Below, one piece after another: positions 54,029-63,389 of a stretch of DNA of 64,000 bases (its first letter is position 1; every line of letters begins with the position of its first letter). The position numbers and the translations under genes were made by a program. The notes below the pieces were generated by a model. That model was not told the DNA's origin, did no database searches, and saw only the letters and a program-made list of their open reading frames with translations. Source of the stretch: Cupriavidus pauculus (GTDB lineage: Bacteria; Pseudomonadota; Gammaproteobacteria; Burkholderiales; Burkholderiaceae); the NCBI RefSeq assembly GCF_002858765.1, contig NZ_PJRP01000001.1, positions 1 through 64,000 of the forward strand, given 5' to 3'.

Positions 54029-54147
54029 GCCCTCTCCCCCAGCCCTTCTCCCGCGCGCGGGAGAAGGGAGCGAACCCGTCAGGCCGAATCTGCCCGTGGT
54101 GGGTGTCTCCCCTCTCCCGCCCGCGGGAGAGGGGGCGGGGGAGAGGG
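54029..54147. repeat. Nested REP-like palindromic element
   Basis: Two perfect or near-perfect hairpins, CCCTTCTCCCGCG / CGCGGGAGAAGGG (54043-54068) and CCCCTCTCCCGC / GCGGGAGAGGGG (54109-54134), are enclosed by an outer inverted repeat CCCTCTCCCCC / GGGGGAGAGGG (54030-54040, 54137-54147). The arrangement resembles paired REP/BIME elements. It separates the GlxA regulator from the convergent-side MFS gene and may stop transcription in either direction. Confidence 0.7.
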
Positions 54148-54168
54148 CTGGATCCTACCTTGCCACGA

Positions 54169-55374
54169 TCATACTGCCGCAGCCAGCGCCGCCGCCCGTT
54201 CCCGGCGCTGCCACGCCAGCGTTACGACCAGCGCGAAGCCCAGCGCCGGCAGCACCGCCAGGTTCACGCCCTGCCAGCCCCAGACCGTCAGCACCTGACC
54301 CGCAGCCAGCGTAGCGACCGCTGTGAGCACCGCCGCCGAGAACTCGCTGACCGACTGCGTGCGCGCGCGTTCGCTGGGCCGATAGCTGCCGGCCAGCAGC
54401 GTCGTGCCGCCCACCGACATGAAATTCCAGCCCATGCCCAGGCACAGCAACGCCACGTAGAACGCCACGAGCGACGTCGAGCACAACGCCACCACGGCGG
54501 CCAGCGCGGACAGCGCGATACCGGCCACCAGCATCACCGGGTTGCCGAACCGCTGCAGCAGCCACCCCGAGAAGAACGACGGCGCGTACATGCCTACCAG
54601 GTGCCATTCGATGATCTGCGCGCCCTGCCCAATCGTGTGGTTGCAGGCGATGGCCGCGATCGGTGTGGCGGTCATCACGAACATCATCACGGCGTTGCCG
54701 ATGCCGTTGTTGGCAAACGACGCCAAGAATACCGGCTGCCGGACGATCTCGCCCAGCGGGCGTGCGGGCCGGGTATCGGCAGCAGCGGCGGCCAGGGCGG
54801 CCGGGGATTCGCGGTACGCCAGCATCAGCAGCAGCACGGTCAGCGCCCCGAAGACCGCGACCACCGCGTAGGACCCGGCAAACGGCGTCGGCAGCATCAT
54901 GTCGGCGCTCCACGCGGCGATGGCCGGGCCGCAAATGGCGGCAACCACGCCACCGGTCAGTACCACCGAGATCACACGGGGCTTGTCGGCCATCGGGGCG
55001 GCATCGGCGGCAGCCAGCCGGTAGAAGCGCGCAAACGACTGGAATACGCCGACCAGCGCCGTGCCGACGCAGAACAGCCAGAAGTCGTGGCGCCAGATCG
55101 CCGCCACCGAGACCCATCCACCCAGCATGCAGGCCACGCCGCCCAGACAGAAGGCGAAGCGGCGCCCGAATCGCTCGATCACGAATGGCACGCCCAGGGC
55201 CGTGGCCGCGCCGGCCACGGTAATCAGCGCGAACGGCAGCGTGGCCAGCGCCTTGGCTGGGGCCAGCGTGTAGCCAACCAGTCCGGTCAGCGTCAGGTCG
55301 ACGGATATGGCGGACGTGAACAGCGCCTGGCAAAGCGCCAGCACGCGCGCTTGCCGCATCGCAGGGGAAGCCAT
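54169..55374 (-). CDS. MFS transporter
   Basis: A 401-residue major facilitator started at ATG 55372-55374. About 12 helices are present, with the loop motif FVIERFGRRFAFCLGG after helix 2 and a long hydrophilic centre (AAADTRPARPLGEIVRQPVFL). It follows the CYP102-type gene by 136 bp on the same strand, so it might export or import the P450 substrate or product; that is inference from position. Substrate unknown. Confidence 0.88.
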   Translation of the reverse strand: MASPAMRQARVLALCQALFTSAISVDLTLTGLVGYTLAPAKALATLPFALITVAGAATALGVPFVIERFGRRFAFCLGGVACMLGGWVSVAAIWRHDFWLFCVGTALVGVFQSFARFYRLAAADAAPMADKPRVISVVLTGGVVAAICGPAIAAWSADMMLPTPFAGSYAVVAVFGALTVLLLMLAYRESPAALAAAAADTRPARPLGEIVRQPVFLASFANNGIGNAVMMFVMTATPIAAIACNHTIGQGAQIIEWHLVGMYAPSFFSGWLLQRFGNPVMLVAGIALSALAAVVALCSTSLVAFYVALLCLGMGWNFMSVGGTTLLAGSYRPSERARTQSVSEFSAAVLTAVATLAAGQVLTVWGWQGVNLAVLPALGFALVVTLAWQRRERAAALAAAV

Positions 55375-55510
55375 CGGAGTCTCCGAATTCTGGAAAGGGA
55401 TGGTTTCCAGCGTACGGGCCCAGCCAGGCGGCCGACTGACAATGTTCAGCGGAATTCTGCCAAGCGCGGAGGCCGCCTCGGCCCCCCTGCGCGGTTGCAA
55501 GTTGCAGATG

Positions 55511-58500
55511 TCAGTTAAAGACGTCTTGCCGATAGCGACCCTGCGCCACCAGGCCGGCGAACCAGTCCGACGCTGCGTCGGCCGTCATGCCGCCCTGCTC
55601 CGCGCCGATCTCGATCAGCACCTGCCGCACGGCGGGCGCCATGCGACGGCCGTCGCCGCAGACGTAGACCATCGCCCCGGCCTGCAGCTGTACCCAGACC
55701 TGCGCGCTCCGCTGCCAGAGCAAATCCTGCACATAGCGCGGCGTACCCGGCAGCACGGAGTACGCCGTGTGAACCTCGGCGACGCCCGCGTCGGCCCAGC
55801 TTGCGATCTCGTCGTGGAACAGCCAGTCGTGTCTGGGATGGCGACAGCCAAAGTACAACTGCACCGGCGTGACGGGCTGCCCGGCCGCCAACTGGGCGGC
55901 CCGCTCCTCCAGAAAGCCCCGAAACGGCGCGATACCCGTACCAGGGCCGATCAGCAGCATCGGCACCGAGGGATCGGCAGGCGGCGCGAACGGCGGATTC
56001 GGCGTGCGGATCGATGCCGACACGCGCGCGCCCGGCGGCAGCGCCTGCAGCCATGTCGACGCCACGCCCCGGAACTGGCCGCGCCCGGACAGCGCAGGCG
56101 CCCAGACCGTACCCACCAGCAGCGTGGCCACATCGGGCGAGACGAATGGCGACGACGCAATCGAATAGAAGCGCGGCCGTATTGGCACGGTGCAGGCCAG
56201 CAACTGCGGGAGCGTGAGCGCGATGGCCGGGAAGCGGATAAGGACATCGAGCACGTTCAGTCGCCGGGCCGCTACCTGCGTGGCGTAGCCGGTATCGGCA
56301 TCGTCGGCGGCAAGCTGCTCCAGCGACTGCCGCGTGGACGGGCAGCGCGTGGCCTGGGCCAGCGCACGCAGCGTCTGGCGCGACACCACATCCTGTAGCT
56401 CGACGAAGTGCGTCAGCAGTTGCCGCAGCGGCAGCGTTTCTCCGATCGGCAGCCCGCGCCCCGCGCCGTGGGGGGCCGACAGCGTGACCATGGCGTCGGG
56501 GTCGAGGTCGAGCCGCTCGCAGAGCGCCGCCACCAGCGTCGCGTCGTTTTGTGGCCAGACTGCGACATGATCGCCGGTCTGGTAGGTCGCGCCGGGCGGC
56601 AGTTGCAGCCGGATGTCGCTCGTGGAGGTGCGCGGCGCCTCGATGGCGAAGTCCCATAGTCCCGCTGGATCGGCGACCAGTTCGGTATTGGCCAGCACCG
56701 TAAAGGCCTGCGTGCCGGCCGGCAGGGTACCGGCGCGCATGGCATCGACGCTGCGCAACTGCACGTCCACACTGATGCCGCCCGTGCTGGCCCCATCGGC
56801 CTGCAGCGCCTGCCACAACTGCGCCAGCCAGCGCTCCGCCGCCTGGTCGAAATCGGCATTGCCATCGGCTTCGCCGCGCGGCAGCAACGGCACCGCCCCG
56901 GCAGCCGTGAAACAATCGAACACGCGGCGCGGAAAGGCCTGGTACGTCGCCCACTGCGAGTTGCCGCAACCGAGCAGCGCCAGCCGCAAGCCTTCGGCAC
57001 GGTAGCCGCTGGCACCACCGGCATCGAGCATGGCCTCGAACCGGCGGCCGGAATCCGGGGCGCGGCCGTTATAGGTGGCCGCCACCACGACCAGCAGGCC
57101 CGATGTGGGCAAGGCATCCGCCACATCGTCCAGATCGGCCAGCGTGGCATCGAACCCCGCCGCCACGGCGCCGCCATGGATCTGCTCGGCCAGCTCGCGT
57201 GCCGTGCCCAGGCTCGACGCGCACAGCACGGTCATGGCCTGGCCGTTCCCGCGCACCTCGGCCCGCGCGGCATCGGTCACCACCTCGTTGACGGCCTGCA
57301 CGGCGATGCGCTCATGCGGCCGCCGGCGCCGGGCGCGCAGCACGAAGTTGTCGGGCTTGATCGTCAGCGTTTCCTTGAGCCGGAACTGGTAGTCATACGG
57401 ATCATGGAACGCGAAGTTGCGCAGCATCAGGGCCAGCGCCAGCTTGGCCTCGGTCAGCGCGAACTGGCGGCCGATGCAGGCGCGCTCGCCATGGCCGAAC
57501 GGCATGTAGGCGTGCGCCGGCAGCTTTGCTTCGTTCTCGGGCAGAAAGCGGTCAATATCGAACCGCTCCGGGTGCGCCCACACCTTCGGATCGCGATGCA
57601 GCGCCGTCAGCACCACCGAGATACGACGGTTCTGCCGCAGGCGGTAGCGGCCGCCAATCACGACATCGTCGAACGGCGCCACGGCGAAGGCCGGCGCTGT
57701 CGGCCACAAGCGTAGTGTTTCCTTCAAAACGCGGTCCAGCACAGGCAGGCGCGACAGGTCGGCGTAGACCGGCGGGGCGTCGCCGGGCAGCACGGCATCG
57801 ACTTCGGCATAGGCCTGGGCCAGCACCGCCGGGTTGCGCAGCAGTTCGTACAGCGTGAAGGTCAGCAGGCCGCTGGTGGTCTCGTGGCCGGCGATCAGGA
57901 ATGTGATGACCTGGTTGCGGATATTGGCGTCGTCGAGCTGGCGATCGGTATCGGGGTCGCGCGCCTCCAGCATCAGGTTCAGCAGGTCCATGCCCGGCCG
58001 GGGGGCAGCCCGGCGCTGGCGGATCACGTCGTCCACCAGGTTGCGCATATAGGCCACGTCGTCGGCGAACTGGCGGTGCGCGCGGCCCATGAAGCGGTCC
58101 TGGATCGGCAGGCGGGTGAGCTTGCGCATGGCCTCTTCCAGCGCGCCGACCATCGCCACGATAAACGGGTCAAGCTGCTCGCTAGCGAACGACTCGAAGT
58201 CGTAGCCGAAGCCCGAGAGCGCGATGGTGTCGAGCGTCAGCCGCGTCATGTCGTCGGCCACGACGATATCGGCGTCCGGCCCCTTGTGGTCCCACTTGTC
58301 CACCAGCCGGTTGGCCACGCGCAGCATCACGTCGAAGTAGCCCTTCATCGCCCGCTGGCTGAACGCCGGCATCAGGATGCGGTGCGCGCAGCCCCAGTTC
58401 GGCTCGTCGCTGTGGGCGGTGAACAGGCCGTCGCCGGCCATGTCGCGCAGATACGACAGCGGCGGACCGATGATCTTGCGAAAGCGCGCCGGGTCGCACA

Positions 58501-58705
58501 CTTCGGCCGCTAGTGCCACCGACGACACGAACGGCACGCGTCGCCCGGCAAAATCGAGCTCGAAGATGCCGTCGTGATGGCGGCTGCGCGCCAGCAGGTG
58601 CTGGCCGACCTCACCGGGCGTGATCTGGAACAGGTTGCCGACGATGGGCCAGCCCGGATCGCGCGGAATCGGTTCCAGGGCGGCGGCGGGGGTGACGGAT
58701 GACAT
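55511..58705 (-). CDS. Self-sufficient cytochrome P450-CPR fusion (CYP102 type)
   Basis: A 1064-residue soluble monooxygenase. Residues 1-465 form the P450: oxygen-activating helix AGHETTSG (272-279), KETLR (ExxR, E329/R332) and haem loop FGHGERACIGRQ (Cys410). A flavodoxin-like FMN domain follows (about 485-640), then the FAD/NADPH reductase (about 670-1064; RFYSIASSPFVS, GPGTGIAPFRGFL, YVCGDGRRM). Versus P450 BM3, Arg47 has an equivalent Arg55 but Tyr51 is Phe59. Fatty-acid hydroxylation is likely. An MFS gene follows. Confidence 0.95.
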   Translation of the reverse strand: MSSVTPAAALEPIPRDPGWPIVGNLFQITPGEVGQHLLARSRHHDGIFELDFAGRRVPFVSSVALAAEVCDPARFRKIIGPPLSYLRDMAGDGLFTAHSDEPNWGCAHRILMPAFSQRAMKGYFDVMLRVANRLVDKWDHKGPDADIVVADDMTRLTLDTIALSGFGYDFESFASEQLDPFIVAMVGALEEAMRKLTRLPIQDRFMGRAHRQFADDVAYMRNLVDDVIRQRRAAPRPGMDLLNLMLEARDPDTDRQLDDANIRNQVITFLIAGHETTSGLLTFTLYELLRNPAVLAQAYAEVDAVLPGDAPPVYADLSRLPVLDRVLKETLRLWPTAPAFAVAPFDDVVIGGRYRLRQNRRISVVLTALHRDPKVWAHPERFDIDRFLPENEAKLPAHAYMPFGHGERACIGRQFALTEAKLALALMLRNFAFHDPYDYQFRLKETLTIKPDNFVLRARRRRPHERIAVQAVNEVVTDAARAEVRGNGQAMTVLCASSLGTARELAEQIHGGAVAAGFDATLADLDDVADALPTSGLLVVVAATYNGRAPDSGRRFEAMLDAGGASGYRAEGLRLALLGCGNSQWATYQAFPRRVFDCFTAAGAVPLLPRGEADGNADFDQAAERWLAQLWQALQADGASTGGISVDVQLRSVDAMRAGTLPAGTQAFTVLANTELVADPAGLWDFAIEAPRTSTSDIRLQLPPGATYQTGDHVAVWPQNDATLVAALCERLDLDPDAMVTLSAPHGAGRGLPIGETLPLRQLLTHFVELQDVVSRQTLRALAQATRCPSTRQSLEQLAADDADTGYATQVAARRLNVLDVLIRFPAIALTLPQLLACTVPIRPRFYSIASSPFVSPDVATLLVGTVWAPALSGRGQFRGVASTWLQALPPGARVSASIRTPNPPFAPPADPSVPMLLIGPGTGIAPFRGFLEERAAQLAAGQPVTPVQLYFGCRHPRHDWLFHDEIASWADAGVAEVHTAYSVLPGTPRYVQDLLWQRSAQVWVQLQAGAMVYVCGDGRRMAPAVRQVLIEIGAEQGGMTADAASDWFAGLVAQGRYRQDVFN

Positions 58706-58973
58706 GGATTGGGGGCGTTCCTTGTTGAGAACGGAAATGGCTGGGCAGCGCGATGCCAGAGCATGCCTGTCTATCGCGCCATTGTCCCGCCCGGCGTTCG
58801 TCCGTTTGAAATGTTTGTTCGAGTGGGATGCCGCTTCAGAATGATTCTGGCGTCGTTGCGCGGCCTTGCCGTACCACTTGTCCTGTCTGCGGCCGCGCGC
58901 CTAGCCAGAACCGCTTCGCTTCATTACGGCTTCCCGGCCCAAGACCGCTCTCGCGGGTTTTTGAATCGCGCCT

Positions 58974-59378
58974 CTAATCGACCACGCGCCCCCGCATCGC
59001 CTTGATCTGGCCGCGCTGTACCTTGGCATCGAGCCGCCGCACCTTCGACGCCCGGGTGGGCCGCGTGGCGCGCCGGATACGCGGCGGTTCGGCCACGCTG
59101 CGGACCAGCTCGTGCAGGCGACGGATGGCTTCCTCGCGGTTCATTTCCAGGCTGCGGTGCTGCTGCGCCTTGATGACGATCACCCCGTCGCGCGTGATGC
59201 GGTGGTCGTGCAGCGCCAGCAGGCGTTGCTTGTGATCGGCGGCCAGCGAGGATGTGCGCACGTCATAGCGCAGGTGTACCGCATTGGACACCTTGTTGAT
59301 GTTCTGCCCGCCCGCGCCCTGCGCGCGGATTGCGGTGATCTCGTATTCGTGGTGAGGGATGAACAGGTCGTCGGCCAT
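58974..59378 (-). CDS. arfB: Alternative ribosome-rescue factor B
   Basis: A 134-residue peptidyl-tRNA hydrolase that rescues stalled ribosomes. The catalytic GGQ lies in RAQGAGGQNINKVSNAVHLRYD. The basic C-terminal tail (RRATRPTRASKVRRLDAKVQRGQIKAMRGR), which enters the empty mRNA channel, is complete. The start is taken as ATG 59376-59378; ATG 59388-59390 adds four residues. It is leftward, alone, upstream of the flavin-oxidase gene. Confidence 0.95.
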   Translation of the reverse strand: MADDLFIPHHEYEITAIRAQGAGGQNINKVSNAVHLRYDVRTSSLAADHKQRLLALHDHRITRDGVIVIKAQQHRSLEMNREEAIRRLHELVRSVAEPPRIRRATRPTRASKVRRLDAKVQRGQIKAMRGRVVD

Positions 59379-59426
59379 GCGCCGCATCATAGCAACGCAT
59401 GGTCGGGCGGTGTGCGTCAGACCGTG

Positions 59427-60818
59427 TCACGGCGCCGGCTTGATGTTCTGGTTCGAGCAGAACAGGTTCTGCGGATCGTACGTCCGCTTGGCCCGCGCCA
59501 GGCGGTCGAAGTTGTGGCCGTACGCCGCGTTGACACGCGCGGATTCGTCCTCGGTCATGAAATTCACATAGACGCCGCCGGTGGCGTAGGGCGCGGTAGC
59601 GTTGAAGAAATCGCGGGCCCAGCCGATGCAGGCGGTGTCCTCGTCGGTGCGGTCCCAGCGCGAATGCACGTTCATCACGTAGCGCGCGTCGCGATGGTGG
59701 TACGCGGTGGCGTCGGGCGCCACACGGTTGGCCACGCCGCCCACCTGTCCGATAAAGATCTCGGCATGGGCCGACGGGCCGCGCGCCGCGTAATCGGTCA
59801 TCAGGTCGATGGCCGCGTCATCCAGCCGCGTGAAGTTGTGCGACTTCCAGTAGTTGCGCGCGCCCGGCGTGAGCAGCGGATCGAATGCCTGCTGCCACGC
59901 CGCGTAGGGCATCTGCCCCACATGCTCGCCGATGGCCTGGCCGAATCCGCGCAGCGGATCGATCGCCTTGTCCGCCTTCCCCGGGTCGCCGTTATAAAAG
60001 ACCGCCAGCACCACCACGTTGGCACCATGTGCCGACGACGGCAGGAATGGCAACGGCGGCGCCTTGCGCAGGACGACCCACACGTTCATATCGTCGGGCA
60101 TGGCCGATTCTGTAAAAGCGCGGTATTGGCGCAGCACCGACTTGCCTTCCACGGCCGGAAACACGATGAGTCCGGCCGTCACCAGTGGGCCCACGGCATG
60201 CAGCTTGAACTCGAACAGCGTGACCACGCCGAAGTTGCCGCCGCCACCACGCAGGGCCCAGAACAGCTCCGCGTCATGGCTGGCGTCGGCCCAGCATCGC
60301 TGGCCATCGGCCGTCACCACCTCGCAGCCCAGCAGGTTATCGACAGTCATGCCGTACTGGCGCGTCAGCCAGCCGAAGCCGCCACCGAGCGTCAGTCCGG
60401 CCACGCCGGTCGTCGAGTTGATACCAAGCGGCGTGGCCAGTCCAAGGGCCTGGGCCTCGTGGTCAAAATCACCTAGCGTGGCTCCGGGGCTGACCCAGGC
60501 GACGTTGTCGCGCGGATCGATATGGACACTGCGCAACCCTGACAGGTCGACAACCAGCCCGTCATGGCAGATGGCGTTGCCGGCGATGTTGTGACCGCCA
60601 CCGCGCACGGCAATCGGCAATCCATGATCGCGGGCGAAATTGACGGCCTGCATCACGTCGGCCGTGCCCGTGCATTGAACGATGACCGCAGGCCGGCGGT
60701 CGACGGTGGCATTCCAGACGGTGCGCGCCACGTCGTAGCCGGTGTCGTGCGGCAGCAGTACCTTGCCGCGCACGGCCTTGCGCAGCATGTCGATGTGGTC
60801 GGCGGCAAGCGTGGGCAT
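59427..60818 (-). CDS. FAD-linked oxidoreductase (berberine-bridge-enzyme family)
   Basis: A 463-residue protein with a VAO/PCMH FAD domain (IAVRGGGHNIAGNAICHDGLVVDLSGL, containing the covalently flavinylated His) and the C-terminal BBE motif (FDRLARAKRTYDPQNLFCSNQNI). The second attachment cysteine of bicovalent members is absent (GVAGLTLGGGFGWL). No signal peptide is seen. Relatives oxidise sugars or alkaloid-like compounds and form hydrogen peroxide. The substrate is unknown. Confidence 0.9.
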   Translation of the reverse strand: MPTLAADHIDMLRKAVRGKVLLPHDTGYDVARTVWNATVDRRPAVIVQCTGTADVMQAVNFARDHGLPIAVRGGGHNIAGNAICHDGLVVDLSGLRSVHIDPRDNVAWVSPGATLGDFDHEAQALGLATPLGINSTTGVAGLTLGGGFGWLTRQYGMTVDNLLGCEVVTADGQRCWADASHDAELFWALRGGGGNFGVVTLFEFKLHAVGPLVTAGLIVFPAVEGKSVLRQYRAFTESAMPDDMNVWVVLRKAPPLPFLPSSAHGANVVVLAVFYNGDPGKADKAIDPLRGFGQAIGEHVGQMPYAAWQQAFDPLLTPGARNYWKSHNFTRLDDAAIDLMTDYAARGPSAHAEIFIGQVGGVANRVAPDATAYHHRDARYVMNVHSRWDRTDEDTACIGWARDFFNATAPYATGGVYVNFMTEDESARVNAAYGHNFDRLARAKRTYDPQNLFCSNQNIKPAP

Positions 60819-60867
60819 GATGAACCCTCCCCTTTTTCATCGAAGATCTTCTTGGGAAGCGTTATCG

Positions 60868-61176
60868 ATGCAAGGCACGCGCCAGGCCCCGGCGAATGGC
60901 CTAGCGGCAACGGTTGTGGCGATGGTGTGCGTGCTTACGACCAGGCAGTTAGCACAATCTGTTGCACTCTTGAGGCGGCGTTGGCGAGACACCGGCGTGC
61001 ATCGGACACAAAATTTTACTTGGCCCGGATTGCGATCGGGCGGTATGGCACATCTGATGGCGCCGCTGCCATGGCACTTTCTTGATGACTCGCAACAGGT
61101 GCGGTTGCAGACCTTGCTGGCGCCGGCGGTGCTATCCAGTTCGCTGACTGGCTACGTCAGTCGCCGCATTGAATGA
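60868..61176 (+). CDS. Possible small hypothetical protein
   Basis: A 102-residue frame from ATG 60868, with GGGAAGCG about 7 bp upstream, in the 382-bp gap between the flavin oxidase and rtcB. It begins MQGTRQAPANGLAATVVAMV and ends LLAPAVLSSSLTGYVSRRIE. No family is recognised, and codon usage is weaker than in neighbours. It could be a real gene or a chance frame over a promoter. Confidence 0.35.
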   Translation: MQGTRQAPANGLAATVVAMVCVLTTRQLAQSVALLRRRWRDTGVHRTQNFTWPGLRSGGMAHLMAPLPWHFLDDSQQVRLQTLLAPAVLSSSLTGYVSRRIE

Positions 61177-61200
61177 AGCGCGACGACGTTGGCCAGCCGT

Positions 61201-62427
61201 CTACCCCTTCACGCAAACCACCTGCCGCAACGTGTGGACAACTTCCACCAGGCTGCTCTGGGCGGCCATGACGGCGTCGATGTCCTTGTAGGCCATCGGA
61301 ATTTCGTCGATCACTGCCGCGTCCTTGCGGCATTCCACGTGCGCCGTGGCCTTGACCTGGTCCGCTACTGTATAGCGGCGCTTGGCCTCGGTGCGGCTCA
61401 TCGTGCGGCCAGCGCCGTGGCTGCAGGAGCAGAAGCTTTCGGCGTTTCCCAGCCCGCGCACGATGAAGCTCTTCGCGCCCATCGACCCCGGGATGATGCC
61501 GAGTTGTCCCTTCTGTGCCGAGACCGCGCCCTTGCGCGTCACAAGAACTTCGGCGCCAAAGTGGCGCTCCTTCTGTACATAGTTGTGGTGGCAGTTCACC
61601 GCGTGTTCATTCACGGCAAACGGCTTGTTGATCGCCGCCCGCGCCGCGCCAATCACGGCGGCCATCATGACTTCGCGATTACGGTGCGCATATTCCTGCG
61701 CCCAGCCCACGGCCTCGACGTAGTCGTCAAAATGCTCGCTGCCCTCTTGGAAGTACGCCAGGTCACGATCGGGCAGGTTGGCGATGTGCTGTCGCATGTC
61801 TTGCTGCGCCAGTTCGATGAACTGGGTGCCGATGGCGTTGCCTACGCCACGCGATCCGCTGTGGAGCATGAACCAGACCGTGTCGCTTTCGTCGAGGCAG
61901 ACTTCGATGAAGTGATTGCCCGTGCCAAGCGTTCCCAGGTGGACATGACTGTTCGTCTGCGCCAGCTTCGGGTACTTCTCGCAGATGCGCGCAAAGCCCG
62001 GCACCAGCGTCTTCCACACTTCATCCACATGATGGGGTGCCCGCTCACCCCAGGCACCCGGATCACGCCGTCCCGGCGCGCGGCCATGTGGCACCGCGCG
62101 TTCGATGGCGCCGCGCAGTCCGTGCAACGAATCGGGCAGATCCGTGGCCTTGAGCGTGGTGCGCGCAGCCATCATGCCGCAGCCGATATCGACGCCGACT
62201 GCCGCCGGGATGATGGCGCCCTGGGTAGGAATGACCGTGCCAATCGTAGAACCCTTGCCCAGGTGTACGTCCGGCATCACGGCCAGATGGCGAAATACGA
62301 ACGGCATGCGCGCGGTGTTCTGCAGCTGGCGGCGTGCGTCTTCCTCGACGGGCACGCCGACCGTCCACATTTTGACTGGCTTGCCGTTGGTCAGCGTCAT
62401 CAATTGGTAATCGGTCTTTTCACTCAT
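61201..62427 (-). CDS. rtcB: RtcB RNA-splicing ligase
   Basis: A 408-residue GTP- and Mn-dependent ligase that joins 2',3'-cyclic phosphate or 3'-phosphate RNA ends to 5'-OH ends. Motifs: VMPDVHLGKGSTIGTVIP, VGVDIGCGMMAART (metal Asp/Cys), NHFIEVCLD, FMLHSGSRGVGNAIG, VNCHHNYVQKE and the guanylated-His loop CSCSHGAGRTMSR. No rtcA or rtcR is beside it in this window. Start ATG 62425-62427. Confidence 0.95.
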   Translation of the reverse strand: MSEKTDYQLMTLTNGKPVKMWTVGVPVEEDARRQLQNTARMPFVFRHLAVMPDVHLGKGSTIGTVIPTQGAIIPAAVGVDIGCGMMAARTTLKATDLPDSLHGLRGAIERAVPHGRAPGRRDPGAWGERAPHHVDEVWKTLVPGFARICEKYPKLAQTNSHVHLGTLGTGNHFIEVCLDESDTVWFMLHSGSRGVGNAIGTQFIELAQQDMRQHIANLPDRDLAYFQEGSEHFDDYVEAVGWAQEYAHRNREVMMAAVIGAARAAINKPFAVNEHAVNCHHNYVQKERHFGAEVLVTRKGAVSAQKGQLGIIPGSMGAKSFIVRGLGNAESFCSCSHGAGRTMSRTEAKRRYTVADQVKATAHVECRKDAAVIDEIPMAYKDIDAVMAAQSSLVEVVHTLRQVVCVKG

Positions 62428-62591
62428 CTTGCATGCTGTCCGTCTCTCGATGCGCGGTGCACCGATTTTTCTCCATATTGGGCCTTAAAGCTGGCCGGGC
62501 CGTTCCTCGTCTGAGCCTTCCGCCCAATATCGGGCACCCCGAATCCGGTGCTAGAACAGATACTCGGCGCCGACAGATTGAAGGGGATGCC

Positions 62592-62924
62592 ATGAAACGC
62601 CTGCCACTGATGCTTGCCCTCTGGATGGCCCTGCTGCTGGGCGGCTGCTATTACGGCTATCCGCCGCCTGGCCCGGGGCCCACCAGCTACGACCGCTCGT
62701 TCTACGCGGCGGCCGACGCAATGCGCGATCAAGGGGTGGCGATCCAGACGCAGGAACCGACCACCGGCAATATCACCGGCTACTACGGCAGTACCCCCGT
62801 GGCAGCCATGATTCGTCAGCAGTCAGACGGTAGCGTGCGCGTGGAATTCCAGGCGTCCGATTCCCGCGATCCGGGGCTGGTCAACCGCATCACGCAAAGC
62901 TATCAACGGCGGATGGGGCGGTAA
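62592..62924 (+). CDS. Small hypothetical lipoprotein
   Basis: A 110-residue lipoprotein from ATG 62592 with a clear leader and lipobox (LALWMALLLGGCYYGYPPPG, Cys about residue 19). The mature part (YDRSFYAAADAMRDQGVAIQ, NITGYYGSTPVAAMIRQQSDGSVRVEFQ) resembles small envelope proteins of Burkholderiaceae, but no function is known. It is divergent from rtcB. Confidence 0.75.
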   Translation: MKRLPLMLALWMALLLGGCYYGYPPPGPGPTSYDRSFYAAADAMRDQGVAIQTQEPTTGNITGYYGSTPVAAMIRQQSDGSVRVEFQASDSRDPGLVNRITQSYQRRMGR

Positions 62925-63389
62925 CGGGGACGGCCGAATGGGGCAAATCGGTGCCATCCGGTTTGCCCATAATCGCTACCCCTACCCTTGAGGGATTTTG
63001 CCGGCACGCGCATTTTCTTAATATGTCAGCCTCGAACAATGCCACGTCGTGGCTTGCCAGGCGTACTCGAAGAAGTACCCTGCAATAAAAGCATATGAAA
63101 TCTGGTCATCCGGTCGCAGCGATTCCCCGCCTTTTCTTTTCCCCTTTTTCTTCTGCCACGTCACGCCACCGGCAAAAGCCCTTCGGCAACCGATAGGGCT
63201 ACGAATCTCGATCCCCGCAACTGAGGGCATTTGCCTCCGGCCATCACCGGACCAGTAATGCCGTTGTCCGCGCGCCGGTTCAAACCGGTGTGAATGCGCC
63301 GTTATCCAGTTAGATGACTGGCATGACGGGGCATGTGCTTGCGGGCGGCTTCCATTGGCAGCCGTTACCGCGTACCAATCGTTCATAGC
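62925..63389. other. 465-bp gap without a convincing gene
   Basis: This stretch is AT-richer than its surroundings and has runs of T and pyrimidines (about 63120-63160). An open frame of 122 codons on the minus strand (63018-63386) has no family character. It probably contains the acyltransferase promoter. I see no repeat or RNA gene. Confidence 0.45.

Noticed and set aside
54029-54147. CRISPR array
   Set aside because: The repeated units are inverted hairpins, only two in number, with no regular spacers or cas genes.
63018-63386. 122-codon minus-strand frame before the acyltransferase
   Set aside because: No family character, irregular composition (KKKGKRKGG) and a location that is probably the acyltransferase promoter.
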